The notes beneath the pieces were generated by a model. The model did not search any database. It saw nothing but the letters and a program-made list of their open reading frames with translations, and was not told the DNA's origin. Below are positions 33,401 through 44,892 of a stretch of DNA of 64,000 nucleotides, piece by piece. The stretch is from the NCBI GenBank assembly GCA_038373885.1, contig JAWZYV010014446.1:1-64000 (forward strand). The letters are read 5' to 3'. The position numbers were made by a program, and so were the translations under genes. Position 1 is the first letter of the stretch. Every line of letters starts with the position of its first letter. Source of the stretch: Cheiracanthium punctorium. Its lineage: Eukaryota > Arthropoda > Arachnida > Araneae > Cheiracanthiidae.

Positions 33401-36202
33401 AGGAGGGTTGCTTCCTATAATGCCTGAAAACAAACAAGCTGAACATCTTAATACGCTAACGCGTGCGGTACCAAAAATCGACGATATTTCCACGAGCTGC
33501 GAACGGCAGCAGCTCGATGTAAACATGAGTGCAATAACAATAACGCATGTGCGAAAATCCAATCTAACTGTTCTGTGGCGTCCAATGAAGCAAGCATGTC
33601 AGGCAGTAGCTAGATTGCAAAATCGCAATAACAGATGCACAAAAATGCAAGATCTTTCTGACTTTTCCACAGCTTTAAACTAATGGAATGGACAATACTT
33701 GGCGCATTCATCACCCATCTCAAAAATGTCGCCATGCATTGGGCTAAAGCACATTTTAGCCATTGGCAGTTTCAACATCGGCTTTTAGGATGACACCCAA
33801 AATGTGTAGCAACTCTAACCTAAATAAAGTTAATGACAAATACTGTTAATACCAAAGAGATCGATATAACAGGATAAGAAGTCGTTGGTTAAAGCAAAAA
33901 AACATTTTCATTGAAGTCCAGAAATTTGGTCAACACTGCACCGAGTATTAAGGACAGTTTATTCAGGACAATTATAGGGCGACAAATCTGGCTGCCTTGG
34001 CTCCTAGTTCTTAGAATTACCAAAACTTAATGTAATATAGTAATTTTGAAATCACGCTTTCGCATCTATTAATCAAAGAGATTAATTGGAGAAACCCCCA
34101 AACAAGTCCCGTGAGTTGATATCCATGGAGGACTGAAACCTTTTCGTTAAATAGTAAAGAAATACAGTGATCTCTCACTTGTACGCGTTTTAAAGGACAA
34201 ATTTAAAATCGCGTATAACCGAGAACAGCGTATAATTGAAGTGCCTTATTTTTTAAATTTCCACCTAACTTATGAGAGACAAAACATTTGAAAAAATATG
34301 CTTATTAATATTTTTCAGTTAAAAAAAATTAGTTTTAAAATATTTAACTATACAATTTAGTTTAACTTCTAATTCAGAAATAGAATGAACGTGTATTTTC
34401 ATTTTACACAGGAGAATAGTAATTGTACTAACATTCTTTTATCAAAATGCCAAAAACACTGCGGTCTATTGTTGCGAATTTTTGAGCAACCCGCTGTTCT
34501 GGGGCTTAAAATAGTTTAAAATTCCTGTTCTACGCGTCAGATAGTTAAATTTTGCTTCACTAAGCCGGTTAAATTTGCCTTCACTAACCTCACTTTTGGG
34601 GTTTTGACCAAGTGATATTTCGCAAAGTGCCAGCTGGAGACATTTTGGTCACTTGCGCGATTTCCCATGGGCTTGTCAAGTTAGTTTTCTGCATTAAAAT
34701 CACATAATAGCTAAATATTTCTAATTAAAATCACATAATAGCCTAATAATACCAATTCCCGCTTGTGAGAACTCGACAGTACATTCTCTGGAGATATTTG
34801 TAGCTTCTGCGACGCTATAATACCTGCATGACAGACTCCCAGTTCAGGTGGATCGAGTTTCCTATGAGTAACGCACCTTTGCTCTGTGAATGCATTGTGC
34901 GGTATTTTCGCTCTGTTGCATCAAAATCGGCAACTAGAACCGGAGATACGGTTTTGGTTACCCCATTGATTAGTATAGGTGTTTAGAAGTACAGGGTTTC
35001 TCTCGAGAAATATGGGTCTTAGGCCTTCACTAACCTCACTTTTGGGGGGCTTATTTTTGGCGCCCAATTGGGTGATATTTCACCAAAAGTCGCCAAGCCT
35101 GGAGACATTTGCTCATTATCGTATCGCTGTACTCTGGAAAGTTTCAATGTCTTGGTTTACTTGATATTATATTTTTATCAACATTCCCGACTTTTGCGTT
35201 TTTCAAGCACCGCGTTTTCGAAAACGACGGAGAAAAGTATATCTGTACGCTGTTTATTTTCGCGTATAACAGAGTGATAATTAAAAGTGGCGCTTATAAA
35301 TGAGAGATCTATAGCATTGTTTTCCTATTCTTCTTGTCCAAAATTCTCTTCCAAAATTCGCGTATAACCCTTTAACGCGCAGTGTTCCCGCTCTGGGAGC
35401 ATCAAACTCTGACTTTTGACTGTTGCCAGTCACGAAGAATAGATTGGATTTCTATAAAAATAGTGGCGGGTGACAGAGCTCCACGAGAATCCTTTACTTT
35501 TTAGCACGTCCTTTCCCGTCAAAAAAATGGTCACGACTATTTTTAAGAGCACTGACATCTGCTGAAACAAATGGAAGAATGCGAGAACAGCTGGATCGAT
35601 TGCCCAATGCTGAAAAAAAGGGCAGCCGTGGCCATCGCTCGACTTAACGACCAGCAAGAGGACGGACGGTCGAAATGTTCATCGCGTGCCACAGATCGAG
35701 AGACCCTTTTTGGACGACAGCTGTCTGTGGCCGCACAGCCGTGCTGGTCGTTAAGTCGAGCGATGGCAACGGCTGCCCTTTTTTCAGCATTGGGAAGAGG
35801 TTGCGCCTCAAAGGTTTAAAAGAATTAGTAGTAAAGGAAATAGAGAGGATTAGTAGCAAACTATTAAGTTAAGAAAGTAGAGAAGATTAATTCTAATGAC
35901 TAGTTCTGAAGGAATCAAATTTGTAGCGTATTAGATTAGCTCCTAAAATAGCAAACTGGCATAAACCTACATTTTGGAGTAGGAAGACATTTCGCCAACA
36001 TCCGAACTTGGCTTGCAAAACGCTCGGTTTGGCGCTTTTCGAAGAAAACTGTGTAACGCTGTTCATAAGTAGCTAAATTGTTTATCTTGGATTTTTTGTT
36101 AAAGTTTTTGTATTTTCAATAATATTTCTTTTATTTACAGCACACAGAAGACGAAATGCTCAGCCAGCGAACAAACCTGCGTCTAGACAAGGCAGATATT
36201 AA
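30430..36202 (+). CDS. Cuticle protein 1, RR chitin-binding type (4 exons, 162 aa)
   Basis: Structural protein of the exoskeleton, predicted to be secreted by epidermal cells and to bind chitin fibres. Exons: 30430-30447, 31550-31648, 32909-33218 and 36141-36202, all with GT..AG introns of phases 0, 0 and 1. Residues 1-20 form a signal peptide (MEKFIAVSVTIFVFIGCIYA, cleavage before VPVRN). Residues 45-105, all in exon 3, form the RR chitin-binding domain (Pfam chitin_bind_4 type): YSFEYRAADEEGN, GSVKGTYGYTDVHGLYRIVE, YVADEKGYRA, TNEPG. The conserved aromatic residues expected to contact chitin are present. The tail is basic and short (AHRRRNAQPANKPASRQGRY). The TNEPGVDGKESPAD signature is typical of arachnid cuticle proteins. 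Exon 3 is GC-rich against AT-rich introns. Intron 2 holds a pogo MITE; intron 3 holds a pogo-like element with LTR sequence and a TTAA MITE. The exon structure is by eye, without transcript support. Confidence 0.9.
32232..32402 (+). mobile_element. pogo/Tigger-like MITE (171 bp) in intron 2 of cuticle gene 1
   Basis: TA (32230-32231) then CAGTCGAGCCTGCATA. The right end is the near complement (tacaggcccgactg) followed by TA (32403-32404). Motifs such as ccggttaacggaat are common near such ends. It has no coding. Confidence 0.8.
34165..35313 (+). mobile_element. pogo-like element in intron 3 of cuticle gene 1
   Basis: The left end after TA (34163-34164) reads CAGTGATCTCTCACTTGTAC. The right end (gtggcgcttataaatgagagatct) is its imperfect complement, followed by an ata. 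Subterminal cgcgtataac phrases occur on both sides. The middle is occupied by LTR-type sequence (34470-about 35120). No transposase is visible. Confidence 0.65.
34470..35120 (+). mobile_element. LTR fragment related to the solo LTR at 53538-54430
   Basis: It begins TGTTGCGAATTTTTGAGC. It matches the opposite strand of 54115-54430: ccgctgttctggggcttaaa, gagaaatatgggtctta, ggcgcccaattgggtgatat and aaaagtcgccaagcctgg. A block of about 360 bp (34556-34918) is inserted or rearranged and repeats part of the same LTR (cactaacctcacttttgggg occurs twice). The 3' LTR end is missing. Confidence 0.75.
35364..35819 (+). mobile_element. TTAA palindromic MITE, copy 8, in intron 3 of cuticle gene 1
   Basis: The left flank is ATAA (a changed TTAA) before CCCTTTAACGCGCAGTG; the right flank is TTAA at 35816-35819 after ggttt. 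The unique segment and left arm are complete. The right arm is reduced to its outer part (from gctggtcgttaagtcg), so the hairpin centre has been partly deleted. Confidence 0.88.
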
Positions 36203-36411
36203 AATGGAATCGGTACCATTAAAATGGCATCGTATGTTGGAAGTGGTGTAGTCAAGTTAAAATAGATGCATTTATATTTCATTGAGATTTCTAGTATTGT
36301 GATTGTATTATGTTTGTATTTATTTGTGTTCTCATTATACTGACCGTAATTTTTCGTTGTTTGTCAGTCATTCAAGTGAATAGATAGGTATTGCAATTTA
36401 TACATAGTTCG

Positions 36412-36417
36412 AATAAA
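36412..36417 (+). terminator. Polyadenylation signal of cuticle gene 1
   Basis: AATAAA lies 210 bp after the stop codon; a second one (gaataaatg) follows near 36549. Either could be used. Confidence 0.6.
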
Positions 36418-36549
36418 TGTACAGAACCTAATCCATTGAGATATCCAGCGATAATTGTTTGATCTAGACAGATTTTTTACACTTTTTCAGTCGTGTTGGT
36501 AGCAATGTACAGAATCATTAAAACTGTTTAAAAAATATATGTATAAAGA

Positions 36550-37214
36550 ATAAATGAATACTTTTATTGTTCTCTGTATTTAGGCAATTTAATTGTAGTA
36601 AAACTATTGGATTTTCAATTTCATCTCTTTGTTTAGTCTTATTTAATTATTCAGTATTTAAGAAACGAGCGTTAGGCATAAACGTTTGAAAAATTTGAAT
36701 AAAATTAAAAAGTGTATTTTGTCTGTGGCCATATTGTCACATATCTTCAAGATCTTTGTACTGGATAATTGTACTTGTTTTTTGAATAAAAATTATTTTG
36801 TTGTTATAGAAGTTTATTTTGGTTTTTCATTTACCTTTCTTATTGAAATAAGTTTTACTCCCCAAGGAAATAAGTTACTTCTATAGCCTTTTTAACACTG
36901 CAGTATATTTAAGAGCGGCTGAAAGTCTGAGTTTAAAAAAAAGGGGAGAGACGCTCAAAATTCTGAGCACCCCCCCCCTCCGCTCTAAAGTATTATTTTG
37001 GAGATTCCTCTATTTACTTATTGAATAAGCAGCTTTTTTTTTCCCCTTGCCGTGGATTGGTGGAGTTTGAATCCTGACAGAGGTTAGGCCCACATAACTC
37101 TTGCAACGTACATAGACTTTGATTTTAATCTCACATGTACAACTTGCAAAAAGTCAAACTTTTTTTTCCCCGAAATGGCAAGCACTTGCTCCTCATGTAT
37201 TGCCCATTACTAAG
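36550..37214. other. Downstream of cuticle gene 1, nothing supported
   Basis: AT-rich, with a C10 run near 36969. No gene recognised. Confidence 0.45.
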
Positions 37215-37390
37215 ACCCCCCCCCCCCCAAATTACTGCCCATTTTATTATAGGAGCCCCCAGTCGGCAGATAGCATTAGCCCCTGTGAAGAGAAGGACAA
37301 CTTCACAGCCAAGCCCGGTCCAAAGCCGGGAATCGAACGCGGATCCAATGGGCAATGGAACATGGTTCTATAGCCACTTGGTCGACAAAG
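37215..37390 (-). repeat. tRNA-derived SINE (reverse orientation)
   Basis: A B-box-like complement (gggaatcgaacgcggatcc) is followed by a stretch of tRNA-like length ending at cacttggtcgac. The block ttattataggagcccccag..gccaagcccgg corresponds to ttattatgggggcacctag..cgcctagtcgggg at 50785-50990. A C13 run lies at its edge (37216-37228). Confidence 0.6.
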
Positions 37391-37407
37391 TGAACTATTA
37401 GATTCCA

Positions 37408-37551
37408 TTAACCCTTTCAAATGCAAGCATTTTCACATCGATGTAGAAGAACAACTGGATAGACTGCCCAACGTGTAAAAAAAATTGTGCAGCCGTTGCC
37501 ATTGATCCATTAAACTACCAACATGCCGACCGCCATGCTGTTGGTTGTTAA
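37408..37551 (-). mobile_element. Diverged TTAA MITE remnant
   Basis: TTAACCCTTTCAAATGCAAG (37408) and the phrases aacaactggatagactgccca and gcagccgttgccatt echo the TTAA family, but most of the hairpin is missing. A TTAA at 37548-37551 may be its other edge. Confidence 0.5.
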
Positions 37552-38809
37552 CCCCCCCCCCCTTAAAGAAGCGTTGCCTGGGAAAGAACGCTCCCCTAGT
37601 TACACCACGAACCCTGTTCTAGCTAATCCCTACGTTGATCCCCGATTTACTCACTCATTCTTGAACAATTCTGGTTCAACTACCCCAAGATAAAACTTTT
37701 ACCACTATCACTCCAAAAAAGATTAAAAAGTTAAGCACGAAGAACGTAATAAAATTTACACCGTTCGCACGATCTGCTTAAAATTTTTCATAAGTATGTA
37801 TAAAGAAAATAATCAGCTGCTAAAAATCTGAAAATCCACCCGCTCTGATTTTCAAGTGAATTTTTGCTATTTGCAGCTTTATTTTATTTCCCTGAGTTTA
37901 AAAAAGTGAATTATTTGCGTGACAAAATTAAGTATCAGAAGGAATAATGACGTCATACTGAAGTCTCGGTTATCAGGATTTGAAAGGGAAAATTGCGATT
38001 CCAATTCATTTAAAATAGGTTTTCTTAGATTACCCAGTTTAATTTTTTTTTCACAAATAAAGATATTTTTCTGCATGAAACATTGATATAAGAAGGTGTG
38101 TTCCCAGCGAAACGAAATCTTTCGAATACAAAATTTTCACGGGTTTTTAGAAGAAAATGCAATTCCGATTTCGGTACATAAAAATTAAATATAAAGTTAT
38201 TTATTTTAAGTGGACAAAGTTTAAATACATAGATTACAGGCATTTTTGTCGATTTTTTTTTTGCATCCGTTGTAATTGCCTTCACAACCAGGCTTTATCT
38301 TTTTGATAGAAATAAAATAACATAGTATCTACATTCAAAAATGAATTTGTTTGTTGAAAAACAATAAAGTGTTTCTAATCCCATAAAACATGATGTAAGT
38401 AGAAATTATTCATAAAAAATGTGTTAGGTCAGCCAAAGAGAAAAACATTGGGCATATATAAAATATTTTATATTGATACAAATTTTATAAAAAGTTCATA
38501 TAAAATTAAGAATCAAGCGATATGAAGTCCATATTTAAATGTAAGAAAAATATATAAAGCATGCCGGATAAACCCGTTTATTAAAATTTTCACAACTCAT
38601 GGGCTCTAAGCTTATAAAATTTCTTTCCAGATAGAAATCTGTATAAATTATTTGTTCTTACAATTTGTTCTTACAATTATTTGTTCTTACTTTCATAACA
38701 TTTTAAAATAACATTTCTAGATTTGAACTTCGGACGTTATCTATTATGACATATCCGCTGTTGATGCTCACATTTACAGATGAAACACAGCCATAAAATA
38801 ATACTAGGG
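37552..38809. other. Intergenic, nothing supported
   Basis: AT-rich. The minus-strand frames 37879-38076 and 38025-38285 have no recognisable motifs. Confidence 0.45.
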
Positions 38810-39165
38810 CGACTGGGGAGTATGCAATGTAATTTTACAAAATATTTCAAAGCAATAAATTTTTGTTAAGTTTTTACTTACAAATAAGCGGTGCCTAAGT
38901 AGAGGATTCACAATATTTGTTGGATTTTAAAGCAAATGTTTTATTTTACTTTTTTTCTTTTATGAAAGATGGCAACCTTCCCTGTTTTCCCTGTCTAACT
39001 TCCTTAGAAGACTATATTAAAATTTCTTCAAATTGCTTTTAAGGTATTAGTGAGAGTTACATTTTTCAGCAAGAATTCTATGGAGATCTCCATTTTTTCT
39101 TTGACATCCCACGCGATATGTTAAAAGAACGCTTTGTCCCCGAACACACCCCTCTTTGTTTCTGA
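38810..39165 (+). mobile_element. Mariner MITE, copy 3 (truncated)
   Basis: It shares gaaagatggcaaccttccc, tttttaaggtattag-type, cagcaagaattctatgg and cccacgcgatatgttaaaag with 15495-16000 and 21224-21721. The right third and the TIR are absent. Confidence 0.7.
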
Positions 39166-39589
39166 AACAATGTTTTATAAAATTCATTTCCGAAAATTAT
39201 GAAAAGACTAGGAATAATTAATACAGAATGAGCAGAAATAAATATCCCGATATTGTAAGCCAATTCCTTGTAAATAATACAAAGTAACGTTCCACTTCAA
39301 ACATCGTTTTCAGTCAGAAGCTATGAAGTTTCATTAATTTTGAGGAATTTTTAGAAGCAGCGTGCTGTTTCACTCAATCCCAGAATTTTGTCTACGCGAT
39401 CTTGTAGACAGGTTTTGTAGACATGAACTGTCACGGTGAATATCTTTTCAAATGTGTTTGCCATATAACGTTAAGGGCGGGGGTGAGGCGTACGTAAAAT
39501 GTTGAAAGTCGCACAAGGTTTGGAATTTTTGATAATGGATCGCTAAGTTTGGTGCCAAAACGCAACAATTTATTATAAATATATATTAC

Positions 39590-40440
39590 GAGTACAGTTA
39601 GAAAATGCCTTGCGAAAATTGTTAAACAGTTTTGGTAGGCGATTTTAATATATATTTCAATTCCGAAGAAGTATTTTATGAAAAAGGAAGGAAAACACGC
39701 CACATTCATGGATTATGATGCCCATTCCAAACAGTGTTTAAAATGATGAAGTATAGTTCGAATATGCCTGGCGAAGATTGTAAAACAGTTTCAGTAGGCG
39801 ATTTTAAAATAAATTTCTATTCCAAATATGTGCTTTATGGTACAAGAAAGAATTGATTCCTATTTTAACGCCCCCACTTTCGCCCACCTAAAACATCGCT
39901 GCACTTTGACGAGCTTTGCAGTGCTGGGTCTCTAGGAGTTATGCACAAGTTTCAACGCTCCCAAAAGAACTAGTTGAAAACTAAAGTGAACAAATGAGCA
40001 ATAAACGCACCACTTAATTTGAAGACACTTAATTATTTAATCTACATTAATTGGCAACTCAAAATAAATAAATAAAAGTAATGGAATGCTGTACTTGCAT
40101 GTTGTTCCAAATCGCCATTTTAATTCTAAATTAGGATTGCCACAGAAATACAAAAAATCGTCATGGTAACTGCATATGTTTAATGATCGCCACCTTAGCG
40201 AGAGTCGGGGCGTTAAAGTAGGAACCAACCCAAGAAAGACAAACACGGCACAACCATGGATTATGAAGCACATTCGAAACACTATTTAAAACGGTGGAAT
40301 ATAGTTGGAATACATTTGTCGAAGATTGTAAAATAGTTTTAGTAAACGATTTTAAGATGAATTTCGATTCCAAAGATGGGTTTTATGGAACAAGGAAGAA
40401 GTACGGCACACTCATGAATAATGACGCACTTTCCAACTTA
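39590..40440. repeat. Diverged repeat units of about 160-170 bp
   Basis: The block around gaagattgtaaaacagtttcagtaggcgatttta occurs at about 39605, 39772 and 40320. The block ggattatgatgcccattccaaacagtg occurs at about 39708 and 40256, with a looser match at 40415. The class is unknown. Confidence 0.65.
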
Positions 40441-41310
40441 TTGGAATAAGGAAGATAAATAGGGACGACGCATTATAATCGGCTTTTAATATAGCACTTT
40501 AGTGAGTCTTTAAAATCTGAAAGTGTTTCAGATTTTCTCACTTTTTTTTTTTTTTTTTTGGGGGGGGGGGGGGGAGAGGGAGTGAAATTTCGACGATGCT
40601 GTTCATGTTGTCCCGACTTTACCTCACTGCGATTTATTTTCTTTGGGGTTACACTCTCGAAAACTTTCTTCAATCACGGAAATTTTACTGCCATCGGTGT
40701 TGCAGGAACATCTCCCTTTTTTACGAATATCCGCTACCTTTTTTCTCCTGTCAATTGAAAAAATTTCTTCCGATTCAACGAATTTTTTTTCTTCTTCGGA
40801 TTTTTTCAAGAATTCACATAATTATAACGTTTTCAAGCTGTACTTGAAAGAAATGAGGAATAAAATTAGTGTAATAAAAACGCACTCTCAAAAACTATTT
40901 CTTCAGGTCACCGAATTTTTTCTAGCAGCAGTGTTGCCGGAATATGTCCGTTATTAGAATTATATACGTTTATTTTTTTTTTCTCTTGTCCAAGAGTCTT
41001 TGTTTTGTCTTGACTCCTTGAAGAAACTTCTTCAGATTCAAGGGATATTTCCCCTCTTCAGATTTCGGGAGGAATACAGGGAAAGATTACGTTTCCCTGG
41101 AGTAAGGAAATCATTCGTCTAAGAAAGGAAAAAATTGGAGTGTAAAGACGAGTTTTTTCAAAATTGCGCATAAAAGATTAGGTGTTTATCCACCTCTCAA
41201 CCACCTGATATTGTTCAACTGAAAAACAATAGTAACTTCTGCCATCGAAACTGTTGCCCCATGCATGCTAAAAAGAGAGTGTTTCTGGTGGTGGTTACAC
41301 TGAACATACA
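40441..41310. other. Intergenic with T18G15 tract and repeated hairpin-like phrases
   Basis: A T18 run (40542-40559) runs directly into G15 (40560-40574). Downstream, loosely repeated phrases (aattttttctt..., gttgcaggaacatctcc / gttgccggaatatgtcc) at 40600-41060 suggest decayed tandem duplication. The frames of 83-104 codons here lack recognisable motifs. Confidence 0.45.
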
Positions 41311-41311
41311 C

Positions 41312-42008
41312 CCCTTTAACTCTTTAACGCGCAGTGTTCCCGCTCTGGGAACACCCAACTCTGACGCTTTGACTGTTGCGAGTCACGAAGAATAGATTGG
41401 ATATCTATAAAAATAGTTGCGGGTTACCTAGCTCCACGAGAATCCTTTATTTTTTAGCACGTCATTTCCCGTAAAACAAATGGTCACGATTCTTTTGAAC
41501 AGCACTGACATCTGCTGAAAAAATGGAAGAATGTAAGAACAGCTGGATAGATTGCCCAATGCTGAAAAAAGGGCAGCCGTTGCCGGCACAACCAGCTGTC
41601 AAAAAAAGGGTCTCTAGATCTGTGGCACGCGATGAACGTTTCGATCGTCTGCCATCTTGCTGGTAGTTAAGTCGAGCGATGGCAACAGCTGCCCTTTTTT
41701 TCAGCATTGGGAAAGGGCTGCGCCTCAAAGGGTTAACACCAGGACTATTTTCGCTACACTTCACACAAAAAAAGTTTTTTAAGTGCAAGATAAATTTCCC
41801 ATTTTAGTACGTGGATAACTAATCAAGTTTTTCGATTAACACACAAATGAAAAGAAATACAAGAAATTATCATTTTATACATGATTTACTGCTTATGAAG
41901 AATAATATTTTATATTTCGACTCAGGAAATTTGACTTACACTCGATTACTTTTTGAGAGGACGTAGATTATCTATACAATTTGGTAGGTCAGGGTAGGAT
42001 TGAAGGGG
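41312..42008 (+). mobile_element. Second TTAA-type MITE family, copy 1, interrupted by MITE copy 9
   Basis: Removing 41316-41732 joins CCCTTTAA to caccaggactatt, which matches the end CCCTTTAAGACCTGGAC at 50414. The body (gtgcaagataaattt, cgattaacacacaa, tactttttgagagga, taggtcaggg) is homologous to 50414-50672. The right end is decayed. Confidence 0.75.
41316..41736 (+). mobile_element. TTAA palindromic MITE, copy 9 (421 bp)
   Basis: TTAA at 41316-41319 and 41733-41736. The left unique segment is complete. The left hairpin arm is cut short after gggcagccgttgcc and fused to a partial centre (ggcacaaccagctgtc); the right arm is complete. It is inserted in the TTAA of another MITE's terminal repeat. 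Confidence 0.9.
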
Positions 42009-42483
42009 TGTAAATTCACGCTATTAGTAACTTTAAAACAATTATTTCTTTCCCCCACAAAAAATGTTCTTATTTTTTGTAATTAAGAAAATATAGCCCT
42101 CAAAACTTAAGATTAATTTTAAATCATCACGGAAGCCTATGTGATTTTTTTTTCTAAGGGGAAGGCGGCCGACTCAAGGGTTCCTGGCCAAGAATATACT
42201 GTATTTAAGGGTTGAACAATTTCTACGTTACATACCAGTGCCTTAATCATTACGGTAACACATAATTTTAACTGGGAGCTAAGGGGGCATAGCCCCTCAG
42301 CGCCCAAAGTAATATCTCTGTGTGTGGTATGCTACGTGGACACGAAACCTGTATTTTAGGAGCATTTTTTTATTCGTGTTTTGTATCAGTAAAAGTGGAG
42401 TAGCGCTACAACGCGATTTAAATTACGCGATTTTTTCCCCCACTAGCATGTATCTTAGAATTGAAACGAATTCATTACTTTAT
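42009..42483. other. Intergenic, nothing supported
   Basis: AT-rich with no recognised feature. Confidence 0.4.
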
Positions 42484-42550
42484 CCCTAGTAGCATAACTA
42501 GTTCAAAAGACGTGTCTCGAACGTATTTTGAACTAGTTGTGGTACTAAGG
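42484..42550. repeat. Hairpin, about 24-bp arms
   Basis: cctagtagcataactagttcaaaa pairs with ttttgaactagttgtggtactaagg around a 17-bp loop, with a few mismatches. It is related in sequence to the 24154-24179 palindrome. Confidence 0.7.
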
Positions 42551-42674
42551 ATGTGGGGGGACAGAAATCTATAGTTAGCGAATGGCTTAAAATAGTTTGA
42601 AGGGTGTTTATAAAATGTCTAAATTAATTGTGTATGTGTTTCAAAAAGTAGTATATACGGTGAAACTTTTCTCA

Positions 42675-42732
42675 GAAGCGACCACCCTCCGTCCCGCGAA
42701 AATTCGGTCGTTAAGAGAGGTGGTCGCTCAAA
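42675..42732. repeat. Inverted repeat agcgaccacc..ggtggtcgct
   Basis: A 10-bp perfect stem with a pogo-like phrase between the arms (tcggtcgttaagaga). It is probably a relic of a pogo/Tigger element. Confidence 0.5.
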
Positions 42733-44773
42733 GAAGTATAAACATTTGGTAGCTAAATTTAGTGCTATAAAATGTTGTCTATTTTGTTATTTATGAAATT
42801 ACACACTAATACATAGGTAAATATGTAAATATATTTTTTAAATTTTCGGTATAAAAAAATATTTAGAAATTTTAGATTGTTTCCTTCCTCTCTCTCAACT
42901 TTATTTATTTGCATGTAACAAAACAGTATTTATCCTGAAATCCTTCATGTATTCTGAATTTTCCCATAGTAAATATTTGTTTTACTAAATTTTCACCTAC
43001 GGGAGGGGTCTTTGAACGTACCCCCTCGCGTAAGACTCTTACTCTATGTACTTTTAACAAATGTTTCATTCCACTGCTGTTTAGGAAAAATATCAATAAT
43101 GTAAAAAATTATGGAATGCGGGATCCCGCACAAATGTTTGCAGGACTACTCCCACCGGATTACGATCTTAATCTCGCGTGATTGACACTTAGAAATAAAT
43201 TATTTTTTATTACAATTACACGCTGCTATCCCAATCAATACAGCGAAAATTTTTGCTTATTTATGTCTCTTATCTAGCAATAAACGAACCAATAATTACA
43301 AATTTTAATTTAAAGTGTTTTTTTTTTTGTTTTACTTATCTTCCAATGTGAGTCTGGATCGAACATCTAAATCTAAACATCGTAATCTATATTTTTCGCG
43401 AACTTTCCAATCTCCAAATGAACTGAAATATTTTATACTAATTTATCTCTTAGTGAACGGACGTGAATTAATTTAAAAAAAAGTTTTAATTCGCCCTTAA
43501 TTATTTTACTAAAATTAAATCTAGACTAGGAAAGGATTCATTGGGTTTGTTCGATTTGGTACGTTCTTTTTTTTTCAGCGACTAAGAAAATAACGTAAGT
43601 ATGTGAATGTATCTATAAATCTATATCTTTCAATTCCTCATTTTTAGCAACTAACATAAGACCTAACTTAGTATATTATTCTGAATATCGTGATTATAAT
43701 TTTCGTTTTTCTGTAAGTTATAGCATTAATTATCTCATAAGATTATTATTATTAAACTTCATAGTGCTTCAAAAGTCTTATTTTTATCTACTTTTCTCTG
43801 TTGAAATGAATGAAGTCCTAGCTAAATGAAATGCCAATCGCGCGGGATCAGTAAATCTGAATCCCGAAATCCCGAAAGACGAAAAACAATGAGGGGTTGA
43901 ATTCCCATGTAAAAATTTATTTCATTTCAATAAAAACTTTGAGACTTTTTTTTAAAAATCCAGCTGATCAAAAATAATATTTTATGCCGTGCGCAATAAA
44001 TTTATGTTCCGTAACAGTGAATTACACACTCACCCAAACCTTTAGCGCAGACATCTGACATATTAAAAAAAATTGCGCTACAACACAAATGAATAAATCA
44101 TGATTATTGATAGATTTCTGAACGCGCTTAAAATTTATTAATTATTTATGACGAAATTTCATCTCCTTAAAGCATACGAGATGCGCTTGAAATAATCCAT
44201 TAACCCAATTTTCCCCCTTTTATTCAGTCGCAGCAGCAAAATTATTCATTAAAAACTATCACATTTTGAACTTATAACTCTCGCTTCTCCCTTTGCTTGA
44301 AAAAAAAAAAAAAATGCGCCAATTCCGTCCCGCATACCACGGATTATTTATTGCCTAATTAGCATGTCTCACCCCAGACACGTCTGCGATCCCCAAGCAA
44401 TTATTGGGAATCGCGATTACATCATCCAAGTCAATATCGCCTCATTAAGCCAGTTCTTCTTCACACGTAACAAAAAAAACGAGAACAAAAGTTTTATTCT
44501 CTTCATTTTATTTATTTACATTTTTTTTTTAGCTGTTGCCACTTTCGATTTCCGAAGAGTTCGAATCATGTCACCCCCCCACCTGCGGTTCACAGTTAAC
44601 CCTATTTCATTATTCCGGATGTGTAGGTATTCAACTAGTTTACAGCGTGCGTGTGAACGGAAAAAAAAATTAATATTCAGAAATATTTAAAATTGTAAAA
44701 GGGATCACACTTAAGTTCATGGGTTAAATGTTTCCAAACTGCATTTACGGTTAAAAGGATCACCGGGATTGGG
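42733..44773. other. Upstream region of cuticle gene 2
   Basis: AT-rich intergenic DNA. The 108-codon frame at 44364-44690 shows no recognisable domain. Apart from the TATA box I found no regulatory element I can support. Confidence 0.4.
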
Positions 44774-44781
44774 TATATAAA
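44774..44781 (+). promoter_or_regulatory. TATA box of cuticle gene 2
   Basis: TATATAAA is followed 27-30 bp later by attcatcacac, a plausible initiator (start near 44803), giving a 5' leader of about 90 bp before ATG 44893. Spacing and leader length are normal. Confidence 0.75.
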
Positions 44782-44892
44782 TCAGCCGGAATTCGAAGAT
44801 TCATCACACAAGTGCTTCTGTCTTCTCCAAAGACTTATTCCCTTGCCTTGTTCTTTCTTCCATTCGACGGTTGAAATTTTGAGTCATCCAAG

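Noticed and set aside
33408..33683. 91-codon ORF in intron 3 of cuticle gene 1
   Set aside because: It has somewhat balanced composition, but no family resemblance, and the intron boundaries of the gene skip it cleanly.
44364..44690. 108-codon ORF
   Set aside because: AT-rich translation without recognisable features, upstream of and unconnected to cuticle gene 2.
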